DNA of 64,000 nucleotides from Aminipila luticellarii. Lineage in GTDB: Bacteria > Bacillota > Clostridia > Peptostreptococcales > Anaerovoracaceae. Numbering within the stretch: position 1 is the stretch's first letter; each line of letters begins with the position of its first letter. The translations under genes and the position numbers were made by a program. Below are positions 35,636-44,874 of the stretch, piece after piece. Below the pieces are notes generated by a model. It had not been told where the DNA came from, ran no database searches, and worked only from the letters and a program-made list of their open reading frames with translations. The stretch is from NCBI RefSeq assembly GCF_004103735.1, contig NZ_CP035281.1:2232001-2296000 (forward strand), in the 5' to 3' direction.

Positions 35636-37645
35636 CTAGATTTTGAACTGTGAAGCGACGCCCTGCAATGCATGAGCCTGTTTTGACAGTTCATCACTGG
35701 CTGCCGAGCTTTCCTCCGCAGTGGCCGCATTGGTCTGTACCACGGAACTGATCTGTTCCACTCCGTCTAAGGTCTGCTTCAATGCTGTTGCCTGTCCCAC
35801 AGATGCAGAGGAGATTTCATTGATCAGATCTACTGTCTGGGATACCCCTTCAATGACCTGTCCCAGCATCTCTCCGGTCTGGTTCGCAATCTGGGTTCCG
35901 TTCTCTACCGCTTTCACCGTCTCTTCTATCAGGTGAGTCGTATCCTTTGCTGCTTCCGCCGATTTGCTCGCCAAATTACGGACTTCATCCGCTACTACTG
36001 CAAAGCCCTTTCCGGCTTCTCCCGCCCGGGCAGCCTCTACCGCCGCATTCAGAGCCAGAATGTTGGTCTGGAAAGCGATGTCTTCGATGACCTTAATGAT
36101 CTTTCCGATCTCTGCGGACTTTTCATTGATCTCCGCAATGGCCTCTATCATATGTCTCATCTGCTCATTGCTCTGATCTGCCGTTCCGCCTACCAGTCTG
36201 ACCTGCTCCGAAGCACTCGTAGCCTGATCGGCGTTCTTCGTGACACGCTCGGACAGTTCGTTGATCGTGGCGGTCAATTCCTGGGTCGTGCTGGCCTGAT
36301 TGGTCGCTCCCTGTGCCAGCATCTGTGCCGCATTGGCGATCTGGCCGGAGCCGCTTGCCACCTTCTCCGAGGTTTCTATAATTCGTCCTATGGTATCCTT
36401 GAACACACTGGATACTTGGAGCAGAGAGGTCTTAAGCTTGGCGAACTCTCCCTCATAGGACTGCTTTAGCTGAATGTCCAGATGTCCCGCCGCAAATTCA
36501 TCCAAGGAAGCCGAGACCTCGTCGATATAATCTATGTACTGTCTCAGTCTGACTACCAGACTCCGCATGGAATCCGCCAGTCTTCCGGTCTCATCCGAGG
36601 TATTTATATCAATATCCGCATCCAGATTGCCCTTCGCCAATTCATTGGTGATATCCGTCAGCTTCCGAAGTGGGGCTACGATATGTTTCACTACCACAAT
36701 CATCACCAGACACAATATGATAATTGCGGCAATATACACGAGCGAAATATTACGCTTGGTCGCGTCCGTAACCTTCATGAAATCCTTTTCAGGAATAATA
36801 TAGATGACCTTCCATTTTGCATCTCTGGTCGCCTTTACCACACCAAAGCAGGCTTCGCCGTTATCCTTCAATTTGATGACCTGATTAGTCGGTTTCTGTA
36901 TCTCATTCAACATCTCCTGACTAAATCCAGCCTTTTCCACGTTCTGTAACAAAAGCTTGGAATCCTTACTTGCTAAAATGGAATTGCTTGCTGAAACTAA
37001 CATCTTATATGCATTTTTATAATTGCTCTTTGACTGAACTACTCTATCACTTAGTTCATTTATTGTAACATCTATAGCTGAAACACCGATTACTTTTGAG
37101 TCGCTGGAATCATACAGCGGTACGGCTACCGTAATGATCATATTTCCGGTGTCCGAATCCTGATACGGTTCTGTTATGATAAATCCGTCATCCAGTTCTT
37201 TCTGCTGGTCAAAGTAATACTCCCTATCCTTTAAACTAAAGCTGGAATCCGGAATCCACCCTGCACCGTCTAACCCCACGTTCGTCTCGGAGGTGACGAC
37301 ATAAGCAGATAAGATTTCCTCACTGTTTTTATCTGTAATTCTTTTCAGCGTATCATAACAGCTTGTAAATAAAGGATTTGCCGTCAACTGTTCTGTTGTG
37401 GTAGCCTGCGTAAGCAGATTCCTTATTTCCGTATTGCTTGCGATCTGATCTGCAATGGCAATGTATTTCGTAAAGTATTCATCAATTTCTGATGTGACTG
37501 CCTGCGTAGATAACTGTGCAATATCTTGTTCGTCTGTAACTGCCGTTTTTACTACAGTATTGATGGTAACCAAAGCGGAAATAATCATTGCCAGAATCGC
37601 GACGCCGCCTATGCTCACCATAATTTTTGTCTTAAGGCTTTTCAT
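35636..37645 (-). CDS. Methyl-accepting chemotaxis protein (MCP 1)
   Basis: 669 residues. TM1 at about 9-30, an extracellular dCache sensor ([34 protein letters not shown]), TM2 near 300-320 ([18 protein letters not shown]), HAMP, then the cytoplasmic hairpin whose tip reads [20 protein letters not shown]. Dense Glu/Gln methylation helices flank it. No C-terminal CheR-binding pentapeptide is seen. The ligand is unknown; dCache receptors often bind amino acids. The C-terminal 340 residues are almost the same as the truncated MCP next door. Confidence 0.92.
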   Translation of the reverse strand: MKSLKTKIMVSIGGVAILAMIISALVTINTVVKTAVTDEQDIAQLSTQAVTSEIDEYFTKYIAIADQIASNTEIRNLLTQATTTEQLTANPLFTSCYDTLKRITDKNSEEILSAYVVTSETNVGLDGAGWIPDSSFSLKDREYYFDQQKELDDGFIITEPYQDSDTGNMIITVAVPLYDSSDSKVIGVSAIDVTINELSDRVVQSKSNYKNAYKMLVSASNSILASKDSKLLLQNVEKAGFSQEMLNEIQKPTNQVIKLKDNGEACFGVVKATRDAKWKVIYIIPEKDFMKVTDATKRNISLVYIAAIIILCLVMIVVVKHIVAPLRKLTDITNELAKGNLDADIDINTSDETGRLADSMRSLVVRLRQYIDYIDEVSASLDEFAAGHLDIQLKQSYEGEFAKLKTSLLQVSSVFKDTIGRIIETSEKVASGSGQIANAAQMLAQGATNQASTTQELTATINELSERVTKNADQATSASEQVRLVGGTADQSNEQMRHMIEAIAEINEKSAEIGKIIKVIEDIAFQTNILALNAAVEAARAGEAGKGFAVVADEVRNLASKSAEAAKDTTHLIEETVKAVENGTQIANQTGEMLGQVIEGVSQTVDLINEISSASVGQATALKQTLDGVEQISSVVQTNAATAEESSAASDELSKQAHALQGVASQFKI

Positions 37646-37740
37646 TACTTTATAGTGCTCCTTTCAGTCTGGTACACGGAGGTACCCCTAATAATAAAAT
37701 TTCAGCTATACACATATTAGCACCATGCTCCCCAAAAATC

Positions 37741-37782
37741 CAGCAAAACCCAAAAAATTCTGACATTTTTTGGGTTTTGCTG
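37741..37782 (-). terminator. Intrinsic terminator of MCP 2
   Basis: CAGCAAAACCCAAAAAAT pairs with ATTTTTTGGGTTTTGCTG around a short loop. Follows the MCP 2 stop on the minus strand. Confidence 0.88.
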
Positions 37783-37814
37783 TTTAAAAATTTTATATTT
37801 TTGATTTTTATGCC

Positions 37815-38886
37815 TTATTTTAGTTTAAAATGCAAAGCAACATCCTTCAAACTATTAGCCTGTTTTGACAGTTCATCACTGGCTGCCGAGCTTTCCTCCG
37901 CAGTGGCTGCATTGGTCTGTACCACGGAACTGATCTGTTCCACTCCGTCTAAGGTCTGCTTCAATGCTGTTGCCTGTCCCACAGATGCAGAGGAGATTTC
38001 ATTGATCAGATCTACTGTCTGGGATACCCCTTCAATGACCTGTCCCAGCATCTCTCCGGTCTGGTTCGCAATCTGGGTTCCGTTCTCTACCGCTTCACCG
38101 TCTCTTCTATCCTTTGCTGCTTCCGCCGATTTGCTCGCCAAATTACGGACTTCATCCGCTACTACTGCAAAGCCCTTTCCGGCTTCTCCGGCCCGGGCAG
38201 CCTCTACCGCCGCATTCAGAGCCAGAATGTTGGTCTGGAAAGCGATGTCTTCGATGACCTTAATGATCTTTCCGATCTCTGCGGACTTTTCATTGATCTC
38301 CGCAATGGCCTCTATCATATGTCTCATCTGCTCATTGCTCTGATCTGCCGTTCCGCCTACCAGTCTGACTTGCTCCGAAGCACTCGTAGCCTGATCGGCG
38401 TTCTTCGTGACACGCTCGGACAGTTCGTTGATCGTGGCGGTCAATTCCTGAGTCGTGCTGGCCTGATTGGTCGCTCCCTGTGCCAGCATCTGTGCCGCAT
38501 TGGCGATCTGGCCGGAGCCGCTTGCCACCTTCTCCGAGGTCTCTATGATTCGCCCTATGGTATCCTTGAACACACTGGATACTTGGAGCAGAGAGGTCTT
38601 AAGCTTGGCGAACTCTCCCTCATAGGACTGCTTTAGCTGAATGTCCAGATGGCCCGCCGCAAATTCATCCAAGGAAGCCGAGACCTCGTCGATATAATCT
38701 ATGTACTGTCTCAGTCTAACTACCAGACTCCGCATGGAATCCGCCAGTCTTCCGGTCTCATCCGAGGTATTTATATCAATATCCGCATCCAGATTGCCCT
38801 TCGCCAGTTCATTGGTCATAGCAGTCAGTTTTCGGAGCGGGGCAACGATGCTTCTGGCAACAAGAGCAATGACCGCAAACAGAAAG
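37815..38886 (-). pseudogene. Decapitated methyl-accepting chemotaxis protein (MCP 2)
   Basis: HAMP plus signalling domain only. The minus-strand frame can be followed upstream of Met 38819 through [10 protein letters not shown] and part of TM2 to a breakpoint near 38886, where LysR sequence in the other direction begins. The sensor domain and TM1 are gone. The rest is nearly identical to MCP 1, but a net 15-nt loss (one T plus a 14-nt block between TATC repeats, near 38096-38112) removes 5 residues after the hairpin tip. Five is not a multiple of the heptad, so the coiled-coil register would break. Probably not functional as a receptor. Confidence 0.85.
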
Positions 38887-39178
38887 CGGATGATGGAATC
38901 TCAGATATATTGAAAGCCATCAGATCAGACCTAACGTCCGCTTTGTTGAAAAAGAGGATTATGCGATAATGGCTATGGTGGACAATGGGCTGGGAATCAG
39001 TGTGCTGCCGGAGTTGGTGTTAAAGGATACGGCTCGTAAAATTGTGATTAAGAAACTGGATATTCCGGCGTACAGGGATATAGGAATCGTTGTTAAAAAT
39101 AAAAAAATGCTTACGGCCTCAGCGCAAAAGTTCGTGTCATATGTGCAGGAATGGATCACAGAGGAATATAATTCATAG
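38886..39178 (+). pseudogene. LysR-family regulator, 3' fragment (copy)
   Basis: Encodes the last ~90 residues of the effector domain of the LysR protein at 54418-55302, including VDNGLGISVLPELVLKD and the C-terminus. A 1-nt deletion (TATATTTG to TATATTG near 38910) breaks the frame. The HTH is absent, so this is a remnant. Confidence 0.88.
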
Positions 39179-39198
39179 TGGAAGGAGTGAATAAACTT

Positions 39199-39899
39199 AT
39201 GGGTAGACCAATCGGAATCCTTTGCCCTTGTGAAGGAGAATTCAAGCCGTATGAAGAGGCTTTTAAAGAAGAAACAGGAAGAGCAGTGCGGGGCTGACCT
39301 TTTTAGAGGGAACCATAGCCGGCACTCAGGCAGTCTTTGTAGTATCCGGCGTGTGTAAGGTCAATGCAGCTCTTGCGGCGCAGATGATGATCGATATGTA
39401 TGAAGTGCGATTCCTTATCAATTCAGGAACAGCCGGCGGTATGGCACGGCACGTTGGATTGCTGGATACCGCCGTATCTACGGAAATCTGTTACCACGAT
39501 GTCAATCCGGTAAACTTAGTAGAGCTATATCCGTTTATGGCTGCGGAGACCCCATACTTTAAAGCGGATGAAAAACTGCTTCAAGCAGCAAGAATAGCAG
39601 AAGGACATCCCTTTACTCAGAATTCATTTTGGACGGATGGCCACAGGTGAAAAATTTGTGTGGACAAAGCGAAAGGAAATCAATGAACAATTTTCACCCT
39701 TATGTGCCGATATGGAAACTGCAGCCGTTGCGCATACTTGCTATGTAAACAAGGTCCCTTTATTGCAGTGCGGTCTATAACGGATACGGAGGAGCACAGC
39801 GGGGTCGACAATTGTGAAGCCAACTTTCTGACAGCAGCCAAGCGTTCAAAAGAGTTTGTTGTACAGCTGCTTCAAGAAATATCAACAAATAATTTATAA
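39199..39899 (+). pseudogene. MTA/SAH nucleosidase-like gene, frameshifted copy
   Basis: Copy of the gene at 53687-54397. It has lost an A in a short run near 39280 (first frameshift), AGC near 39598, two nt near 39620, one and two nt near 39660-39670, and a T near 39760. The frame is destroyed early, so no active enzyme can be made. RBS and start codon are intact. Confidence 0.9.
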
Positions 39900-39993
39900 T
39901 TTGACAGAAAATTACAGACCCAAATATTGCTAAAAAACCGTTTCCGTGATAATATATCTGATAAGAAGATAAGGAAACGAAGAAATACATATT

Positions 39994-41337
39994 TTATGTG
40001 GGCATCTTAATATGTATGGAGTCAGTGATGCAACCTGCCGTATCTCCGAATTGAATAAAACTTAAGCAAAGGAGAAGGAACGCATCAATGACAAAAAAAG
40101 CAAGCATTAAGACAAAGCTCGTACTTTTTTTCGGACTACTGATTTTGATAATGGTCTTTATACAGGGAGTGGTATCTTTTGTTGAACTGACGAAAGCCCA
40201 TAACTCGGCGATTGCAGCAGAGAAGCAAAAGTTTGATGTAGAGATAAAACCAGTGTTGACAACCTCAAAGCACGGTTCCGCCAGTAAAATGACCAGAACT
40301 TCCAGAACAATGGTAAAGCCGCAGCTCATGATCATTCCGTACCGAACGCCGCCCAAAATTCGTTCCGGCTTTTTCGCACCGAAGTTCTGTCCGGTAAACG
40401 TCATGACTGCCAGACTAAAACTCATAAAAGGCAGTATAATAAAGCCGTCCAGCCTGCTGAATGCGCTCCATGCCGCCATCACGTCGGAACCCAAACTGTT
40501 GATATGACTTTGAACCACAATATTGGAAAAATTGATGACCACACTTTGCAGTCCAATAGGTAATCCCAATGCAATAATCCGTTTTAAAAGAAAGCCTATG
40601 CTCCCCTTATCCTTTTCCTCTGACTGTACCGGATAATCCGATTCTTTCACCGGATCTTCTGTTTTCATCCCTGCGATCTTCTTTTTAATGGCTATAAAGA
40701 CAAGGGCTGCCGCCAGAGCTTGGGCAAGACATGTAGCAATGGCCGTACCCTCAACATCCATACCAAGAATTCCTATAAAAATAAGATCCAGCACCACATT
40801 TACCACACAAGCTGCGCTGAGAAAATAAAGAGGGGTTCTGGAATCCCCCATGGCCTGCATACTCGCAGCCCCCATGTTATAGATCAGCATGGGCAGCATA
40901 CCGGCGAAACAAAAAGTCAGAAAGCTGTTTGCCTGCCGAAAAACATCTCCCGGCGTATCCATCCTACTCAAAAAATCAGAGGAAAAGATCACGCCCATTA
41001 CGGAGCACAGAATTCCGAAGAGCACCGTAAAGATGGCTGCTGCACGGATTGTTTGTGCCAATTTTTTATTGTCTCCGGCACCTACATACTGTGCCAGTAT
41101 GATTCCGGCACCGTTTGCCATGCCTGTAAAAAAGTTGACCATCAATATGGTGATGGAAGACGCCGTACCCACCGCCGCCAAGGCTGTGCTTCCCAGAAAC
41201 CTTCCCACAATGATGGAATCTGTAATATAGTACACCTGCTGTAAAAAGTTTCCCAGCAGCAGCGGTATCGCAAAAAAAAGAAGCTGCTTTGGAATGCTGC
41301 CCTCTGTCAAGTTATTACTGCCAGTTTTTGCAAACAT
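39994..41337 (-). pseudogene. MATE-family efflux transporter, C-terminus replaced
   Basis: The frame is open for 447 residues, but only the first ~358 are MATE: NLTEGSIPKQLLFFAIPLLLGN, GTASSITILMVNFFTGMANGAG, and MLIYNMGAASMQAMGDSRTP. After EPCFEVVNTG the sequence is antisense to the MCP 3 fragment, so the last 89 residues are unrelated. By chance they include one hydrophobic stretch ([17 protein letters not shown]). The normal last helices are missing. Probably non-functional, although a chimera could still be produced. Overlaps ybaK by 23 nt, suggesting they were an operon. Confidence 0.8.
40088..40262 (+). pseudogene. MCP 3 N-terminal fragment (copy)
   Basis: Encodes the first ~54 residues of the receptor at 51774-53498 ([18 protein letters not shown]1, up to DVEIK), then a 1-nt deletion and the breakpoint into MATE sequence. 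Start codon and AAAGGAGAAGG ribosome site are kept, so a short membrane peptide of up to 139 residues could be made, its tail being antisense to MATE. Confidence 0.88.
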
Positions 41338-41785
41338 CTATCCACCCCTCAAAATCAGAATATTGTTCCAGCTCATCTATAGTCAGCTCTATGGCACTGT
41401 TACTGCTTCCGCAGGCCGGAAACACCGTCTCAAAACGTTTCAGGGATTCATCTAAATAAACCGTGACATCCTCTTGTATTCCAAAAGGACAGACCCCTCC
41501 CACAGCATGTCCTATCCGTTCCTCAACTTCCTCCGGGCTGAGCATCTTTGCCTTTGTATGAAAGGTTCCTTTATATTTTCCGTTGTCAATTCTGGCATCT
41601 CCCGCCATAACGATCAACACCGGTTTTTCTTCCACCTTGAAGGACATGGTCTTCGCAATCCTTTCGGGTTCACATCCTACTGCTGATGCGGCAAGCTCCA
41701 CTGTTGCACTGGACACATCAAACTCTAAAATCCGGTCTTCCATATTGAATTTCCTAAAATATTCTCTGCACTTTTCAATCGCCAT
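41315..41785 (-). CDS. YbaK/EbsC-family aminoacyl-tRNA deacylase
   Basis: 156 residues from the ATG at 41785 preceded by GGAGGAAGAG; an ATG 12 nt earlier overlaps that site. Family marks: MSFKVEEKPVLIVMAGDARID and GGVCPFGI (the conserved GGV-x-P-x-G loop). Such proteins hydrolyse mischarged tRNA, typically Cys-tRNA(Pro) or Ala-tRNA(Pro). Precedes the damaged MATE gene with a short overlap. Confidence 0.85.
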   Translation of the reverse strand: MAIEKCREYFRKFNMEDRILEFDVSSATVELAASAVGCEPERIAKTMSFKVEEKPVLIVMAGDARIDNGKYKGTFHTKAKMLSPEEVEERIGHAVGGVCPFGIQEDVTVYLDESLKRFETVFPACGSSNSAIELTIDELEQYSDFEGWIDVCKNWQ

Positions 41786-41851
41786 CTCTTCCTCCATCTA
41801 TTATTCTTCTATGTTTATTTCTTTTCCATTTTACCATTAGTTTTTCAAAAA

Positions 41852-41891
41852 GAAAACTATAGCTCACAATTCCTTATAAGCTACAGTTTTC
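41852..41891 (-). terminator. Intrinsic terminator of the csoR-copA operon
   Basis: GAAAACTATAGCT and AGCTACAGTTTTC pair with one mismatch; the minus strand continues TTTTTG. Confidence 0.75.
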
Positions 41892-41920
41892 ATTGTTCCG
41901 ACTATTGATTTAAAAGTTCC

Positions 41921-42127
41921 CTACTCGATGATTTGTGTCACGGTGTATCCTGCCTGCTCCACAGCGGCTTTCAGCTCTTCTGTAGACACGGAAGAAGGGA
42001 TTTCTACTTTTGCTTCCTTGTGATCCAGATTCACATCTACCGTAGCACCCTTAAAGGATTCTAAAGCCTCCTTCACATGCTTTACACAGTTCTGACACAT
42101 CATTCCATCAATTTTTAATGTTACCAT
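41921..42127 (-). CDS. copZ: Possible independently translated CopZ-type copper chaperone within copA
   Basis: 68 residues from an internal ATG at 42127, in the same frame as copA. A near-perfect Shine-Dalgarno AGGAGG lies 7-8 nt before it, inside coding DNA. The domain has the MxCxxC copper site (MMCQNC) and the size of a stand-alone CopZ. Separate translation is an inference from the ribosome site. Confidence 0.5.
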   Translation of the reverse strand: MVTLKIDGMMCQNCVKHVKEALESFKGATVDVNLDHKEAKVEIPSSVSTEELKAAVEQAGYTVTQIIE

Positions 42128-44482
42128 TTTACTTTCCTCCTGATTTTTAAATGTATTTTCTTCGGCCATTAGCTGACCTGTATACCGGTTATTATTCCCA
42201 TCGGCGCCCCCTTTAAACATCTTTAACCGAAGAGCATTTGATACCACAAACACGCTGCTGCAGCTCATGGCTGCTGCGGCAAACATGGGATTTAAGCTCC
42301 ACCCGAATAGGGGATAAAAAACACCCGCCGCCAGCGGTATGCCCAGACAGTTATAAAAGAAGGCCCAGAACAAATTCTGTTTTATATTTCTGATAACAGC
42401 CTTGCTTAGCCGGATGGCGGTTACCACATCCAACAGATCATTTTTCATCAGAATAATGTCCGCACTCTCCACTGCCACATCCGTACCTGCTCCGATGGCA
42501 ATGCCTACATCTGCCCGAACCAGTGCCGGAGCATCGTTGATGCCGTCCCCTACCATAGCAACCTTTTTGCCCTGTTTCTGCAGGTCGGACAAGACCTTTT
42601 CCTTTTCCTGAGGCAGGACTTCTGAAATGATCTGATTCAGTTGGAGCTCTCTGCCGATTCCCTCGGCGGTTTTTTTATTGTCTCCTGTCAGCATCGTGAC
42701 CTGAATATTCATATCCCTCAAGGCTTTAATAGCACTCTTGCTGGTGGATTTGACCACATCTGCAACTGCAATAATCCCGATTAAATTCTTAGAATCAGCA
42801 AAGAGCATCGGCGTTTTTCCTTCCGAAGCCAATTGATCCAGCCGGGTCTCGTGCAGGGAGACATGAATACCATTCTCTTCCATCATTCTTTGATTCCCGG
42901 CCAAATAGGTCTGATCTCCAATGACTGCTTTTACCCCTTTGCCGGATACAGATTGAAAATCCCTGACCGGCTCTATAGGGCTCTGCTCCTGCTCTATATA
43001 GTTCATGATCGCCTCGGCCAGCGGATGCTCGCTCCCCTTCTCCAGTCCTCCTGCAATAGCAAGGAGCCTTTCTTTCGTCACGTGAATTGGCAGGACATCT
43101 GTTACAATTGGTTTTCCCTCTGTAATGGTCCCGGTCTTATCCAATACCACACAGTCTACGCTGTGTGCCAATTCTAAAGCTTCTCCGGATTTTATTAAAA
43201 TACCGTTTTCCGCACCCTTGCCGGTACCCACCATAATGGCTACCGGCGTTGCCAGACCCAATGCACACGGGCAGGAAATGACCAGGACGGCAATCGCTTT
43301 GGATAGAGCAAATTCAAACGCTGCTCCCGTCAAAATCCATACGGCCGCAGTGAGCACTGCAATGCCTATGACCACCGGAACAAAGATCCCTGCTATTTTA
43401 TCCGCCAGTTTAGCGATGGGTGCTTTCGTTGCACTGGCATCCTCCACCAGCCTAATGATCTGCGAAAATGTAGTGTCTGCCCCTACTCTTGTAGCTTTAA
43501 CTTTTATAAATCCAGACTTATTGGTAGTCGCTGCGATCACATCCATGCCCGGTTCCTTGTAGACCGGCAGGCTTTCGCCTGTAATGGCCGCTTCATCCAC
43601 ACTGGTGTTTCCCTCCAGGATCGTTCCGTCCACAGGGATGCTGCTTCCTGGCTTTATGAGAACGATTTCTCCGGCTGCCACTTCTTCCACCGGAACCTGC
43701 AGCTGCTGTCCCTGTCTTTCCACCCATGCGGTTTTAGGAGCCAGATCCATTAATTTAGTCAGAGCTTCACTGGTTTTCCCTTTCGATCTTGCCTCTAAAA
43801 ACTTGCCCAGCGTAATTAACGTCAAAATGGTTGCGGCTGATTCAAAATATAAGTCCATACTATATTTTGATACCATGTGCATATCCGCCATTCCCATTCC
43901 ATAGCTCATCCGGTAAATAGCGAAGATGCCATACAGCAAGGCTGCCGAGGAGCCTATGGCAATCAGGCTGTCCATATTAGGTGCGCCATGAAATAAGGTC
44001 TTAAATCCTTTTGTAAAATAATTTTGGTTGATATATACAATCGGCAGACACAGCAGAAATTGCGTGAACGCAAAAGTGATTGCATTTTCATGGCCCATAA
44101 GGAAGCCCGGCAAGGGCAGATGGAGCATATGACCCATAGCAAGATACATCAGCGGAATCAGAAATCCAAAGGAGATCCACAGTCGTTTTTTCATATTCTG
44201 TAATTGCTCTTCTACCGGATTACTTTTGGAACCTTCCGCCTTTATATCTTTTACCTTTCTCAAATTTTGCGATTCCTCCAAAGAAGCACCGTACCCTGCA
44301 TGTTCTACCGCTGTAATGATCTGTTGATCGGATAAGGCGCTTTCTTCGTATTCCACCTGCATGCTGTTTGTCAACAGGTTTACGCTTACATTCAAAACTC
44401 CGGGGAGCTTCGTCACACTTTTTTCAACGTGTGATGAGCAGGCGGAGCATGTCATGCCGGTCACGTTAAATTTTTGTTTCAT
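41921..44482 (-). CDS. copA: Copper-exporting P-type ATPase with C-terminal CopZ domain
   Basis: 853 residues. N-terminal HMA domain with GMTCSAC (residues 9-15), P1B transmembrane motif CPCALG near 400, phosphorylation motif DKTGTITEG near 448, and the GDGINDAPAL hinge. Residues 786-853 are a second, C-terminal HMA domain (MVTLKIDGMMCQNCVKHV) that looks like a free CopZ chaperone joined in frame. The linker DNA still contains AGGAGGAAAGTAAA before Met786 (42127), so CopZ may also be made on its own. Exports Cu+ at the membrane. Downstream of csoR. Confidence 0.93.
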   Translation of the reverse strand: MKQKFNVTGMTCSACSSHVEKSVTKLPGVLNVSVNLLTNSMQVEYEESALSDQQIITAVEHAGYGASLEESQNLRKVKDIKAEGSKSNPVEEQLQNMKKRLWISFGFLIPLMYLAMGHMLHLPLPGFLMGHENAITFAFTQFLLCLPIVYINQNYFTKGFKTLFHGAPNMDSLIAIGSSAALLYGIFAIYRMSYGMGMADMHMVSKYSMDLYFESAATILTLITLGKFLEARSKGKTSEALTKLMDLAPKTAWVERQGQQLQVPVEEVAAGEIVLIKPGSSIPVDGTILEGNTSVDEAAITGESLPVYKEPGMDVIAATTNKSGFIKVKATRVGADTTFSQIIRLVEDASATKAPIAKLADKIAGIFVPVVIGIAVLTAAVWILTGAAFEFALSKAIAVLVISCPCALGLATPVAIMVGTGKGAENGILIKSGEALELAHSVDCVVLDKTGTITEGKPIVTDVLPIHVTKERLLAIAGGLEKGSEHPLAEAIMNYIEQEQSPIEPVRDFQSVSGKGVKAVIGDQTYLAGNQRMMEENGIHVSLHETRLDQLASEGKTPMLFADSKNLIGIIAVADVVKSTSKSAIKALRDMNIQVTMLTGDNKKTAEGIGRELQLNQIISEVLPQEKEKVLSDLQKQGKKVAMVGDGINDAPALVRADVGIAIGAGTDVAVESADIILMKNDLLDVVTAIRLSKAVIRNIKQNLFWAFFYNCLGIPLAAGVFYPLFGWSLNPMFAAAAMSCSSVFVVSNALRLKMFKGGADGNNNRYTGQLMAEENTFKNQEESKMVTLKIDGMMCQNCVKHVKEALESFKGATVDVNLDHKEAKVEIPSSVSTEELKAAVEQAGYTVTQIIE

Positions 44483-44497
44483 CCCTTCATCTCCTGT

Positions 44498-44761
44498 CTA
44501 TTTCATTATCTTACCCAACATCCCGATTAATTCATCGATTTTTTCTTCTCTTTCCTGTGCCGTCTCCGCGTTATTCACACAAGATTTAAGATGTGCCGAT
44601 AAGACCTCTCTGTTCGTAGTATTTAAAATAGCGGCAGCCGCCATAAGCTGATGTGAAATGTCAATACAATATCTGTCCTCCTCCACCATTTTTATAATGC
44701 CGTCAATCTGCCCTCTAGCTGTTTTCAACAGTTTTAATACTTTACCTTTATCTGCTTTCAA
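44498..44761 (-). CDS. csoR: Copper-sensing transcriptional repressor CsoR
   Basis: 87 residues, all-helical CsoR/RcnR family. The Cu(I) ligands are present in the expected spacing: Cys32 (RYCIDI), His57 and Cys61 (SAHLKSC). ARGQIDGIIKMVEEDRYC is the family signature. Represses the operon until copper binds. First gene, 15 nt before copA, with an operator at its promoter. Confidence 0.92.
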   Translation of the reverse strand: MKADKGKVLKLLKTARGQIDGIIKMVEEDRYCIDISHQLMAAAAILNTTNREVLSAHLKSCVNNAETAQEREEKIDELIGMLGKIMK

Positions 44762-44792
44762 TAGAAGAATCTCCTTGTCATTTAGTATTTAA

Positions 44793-44810
44793 CCACCCCA
44801 CGGGGGTGTA
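44793..44810 (-). promoter_or_regulatory. CsoR operator
   Basis: GC-rich imperfect palindrome ACACCCCCGTGGGGTGGT on the minus strand, in AT-rich surroundings and just after the -10 box. CsoR sites have such a G/C-rich core. Confidence 0.7.
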
Positions 44811-44815
44811 GTTAT

Positions 44816-44844
44816 AATTTACAATAAAAAAAACATTTTGTCAA
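44816..44844 (-). promoter_or_regulatory. Promoter of csoR-copA
   Basis: Minus strand TTGACA (44844-44839), 17 bp, TAAATT (44821-44816). A consensus -35 with the operator overlapping the start of transcription. Confidence 0.75.
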
Positions 44845-44848
44845 CCCG

Positions 44849-44874
44849 TACTCTACAAATAAAAAGGGATTGGG
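44849..44874 (+). repeat. 26-bp target-site duplication, left copy
   Basis: Identical to 45939-45964. Directly abuts the TGTAGG end of the insertion sequence. Confidence 0.85.

Larger units (their letters stand above)
38886..40262 (+). repeat. Inverted copy of 53323-54711 (LysR 3' end, mtnN, MCP 3 5' end)
   Basis: About 1377 nt match the reverse complement of 53323-54711 (about 1389 nt). The difference in length, 12 nt, equals the sum of eight small deletions I could find in this copy (1, 1, 3, 2, 1, 2, 1, 1 nt). I saw no substitutions in the stretches compared. One end cuts MCP 2 and the other cuts the MATE gene. Confidence 0.9.

Noticed and set aside
37777-38636. Long open frames antisense to the MCP genes (188 and 105 residues), also at 35933-36469
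   Set aside because: They mirror the codon bias of the high-GC MCP signalling domain on the other strand, appear in both MCP copies, and have no ribosome sites.
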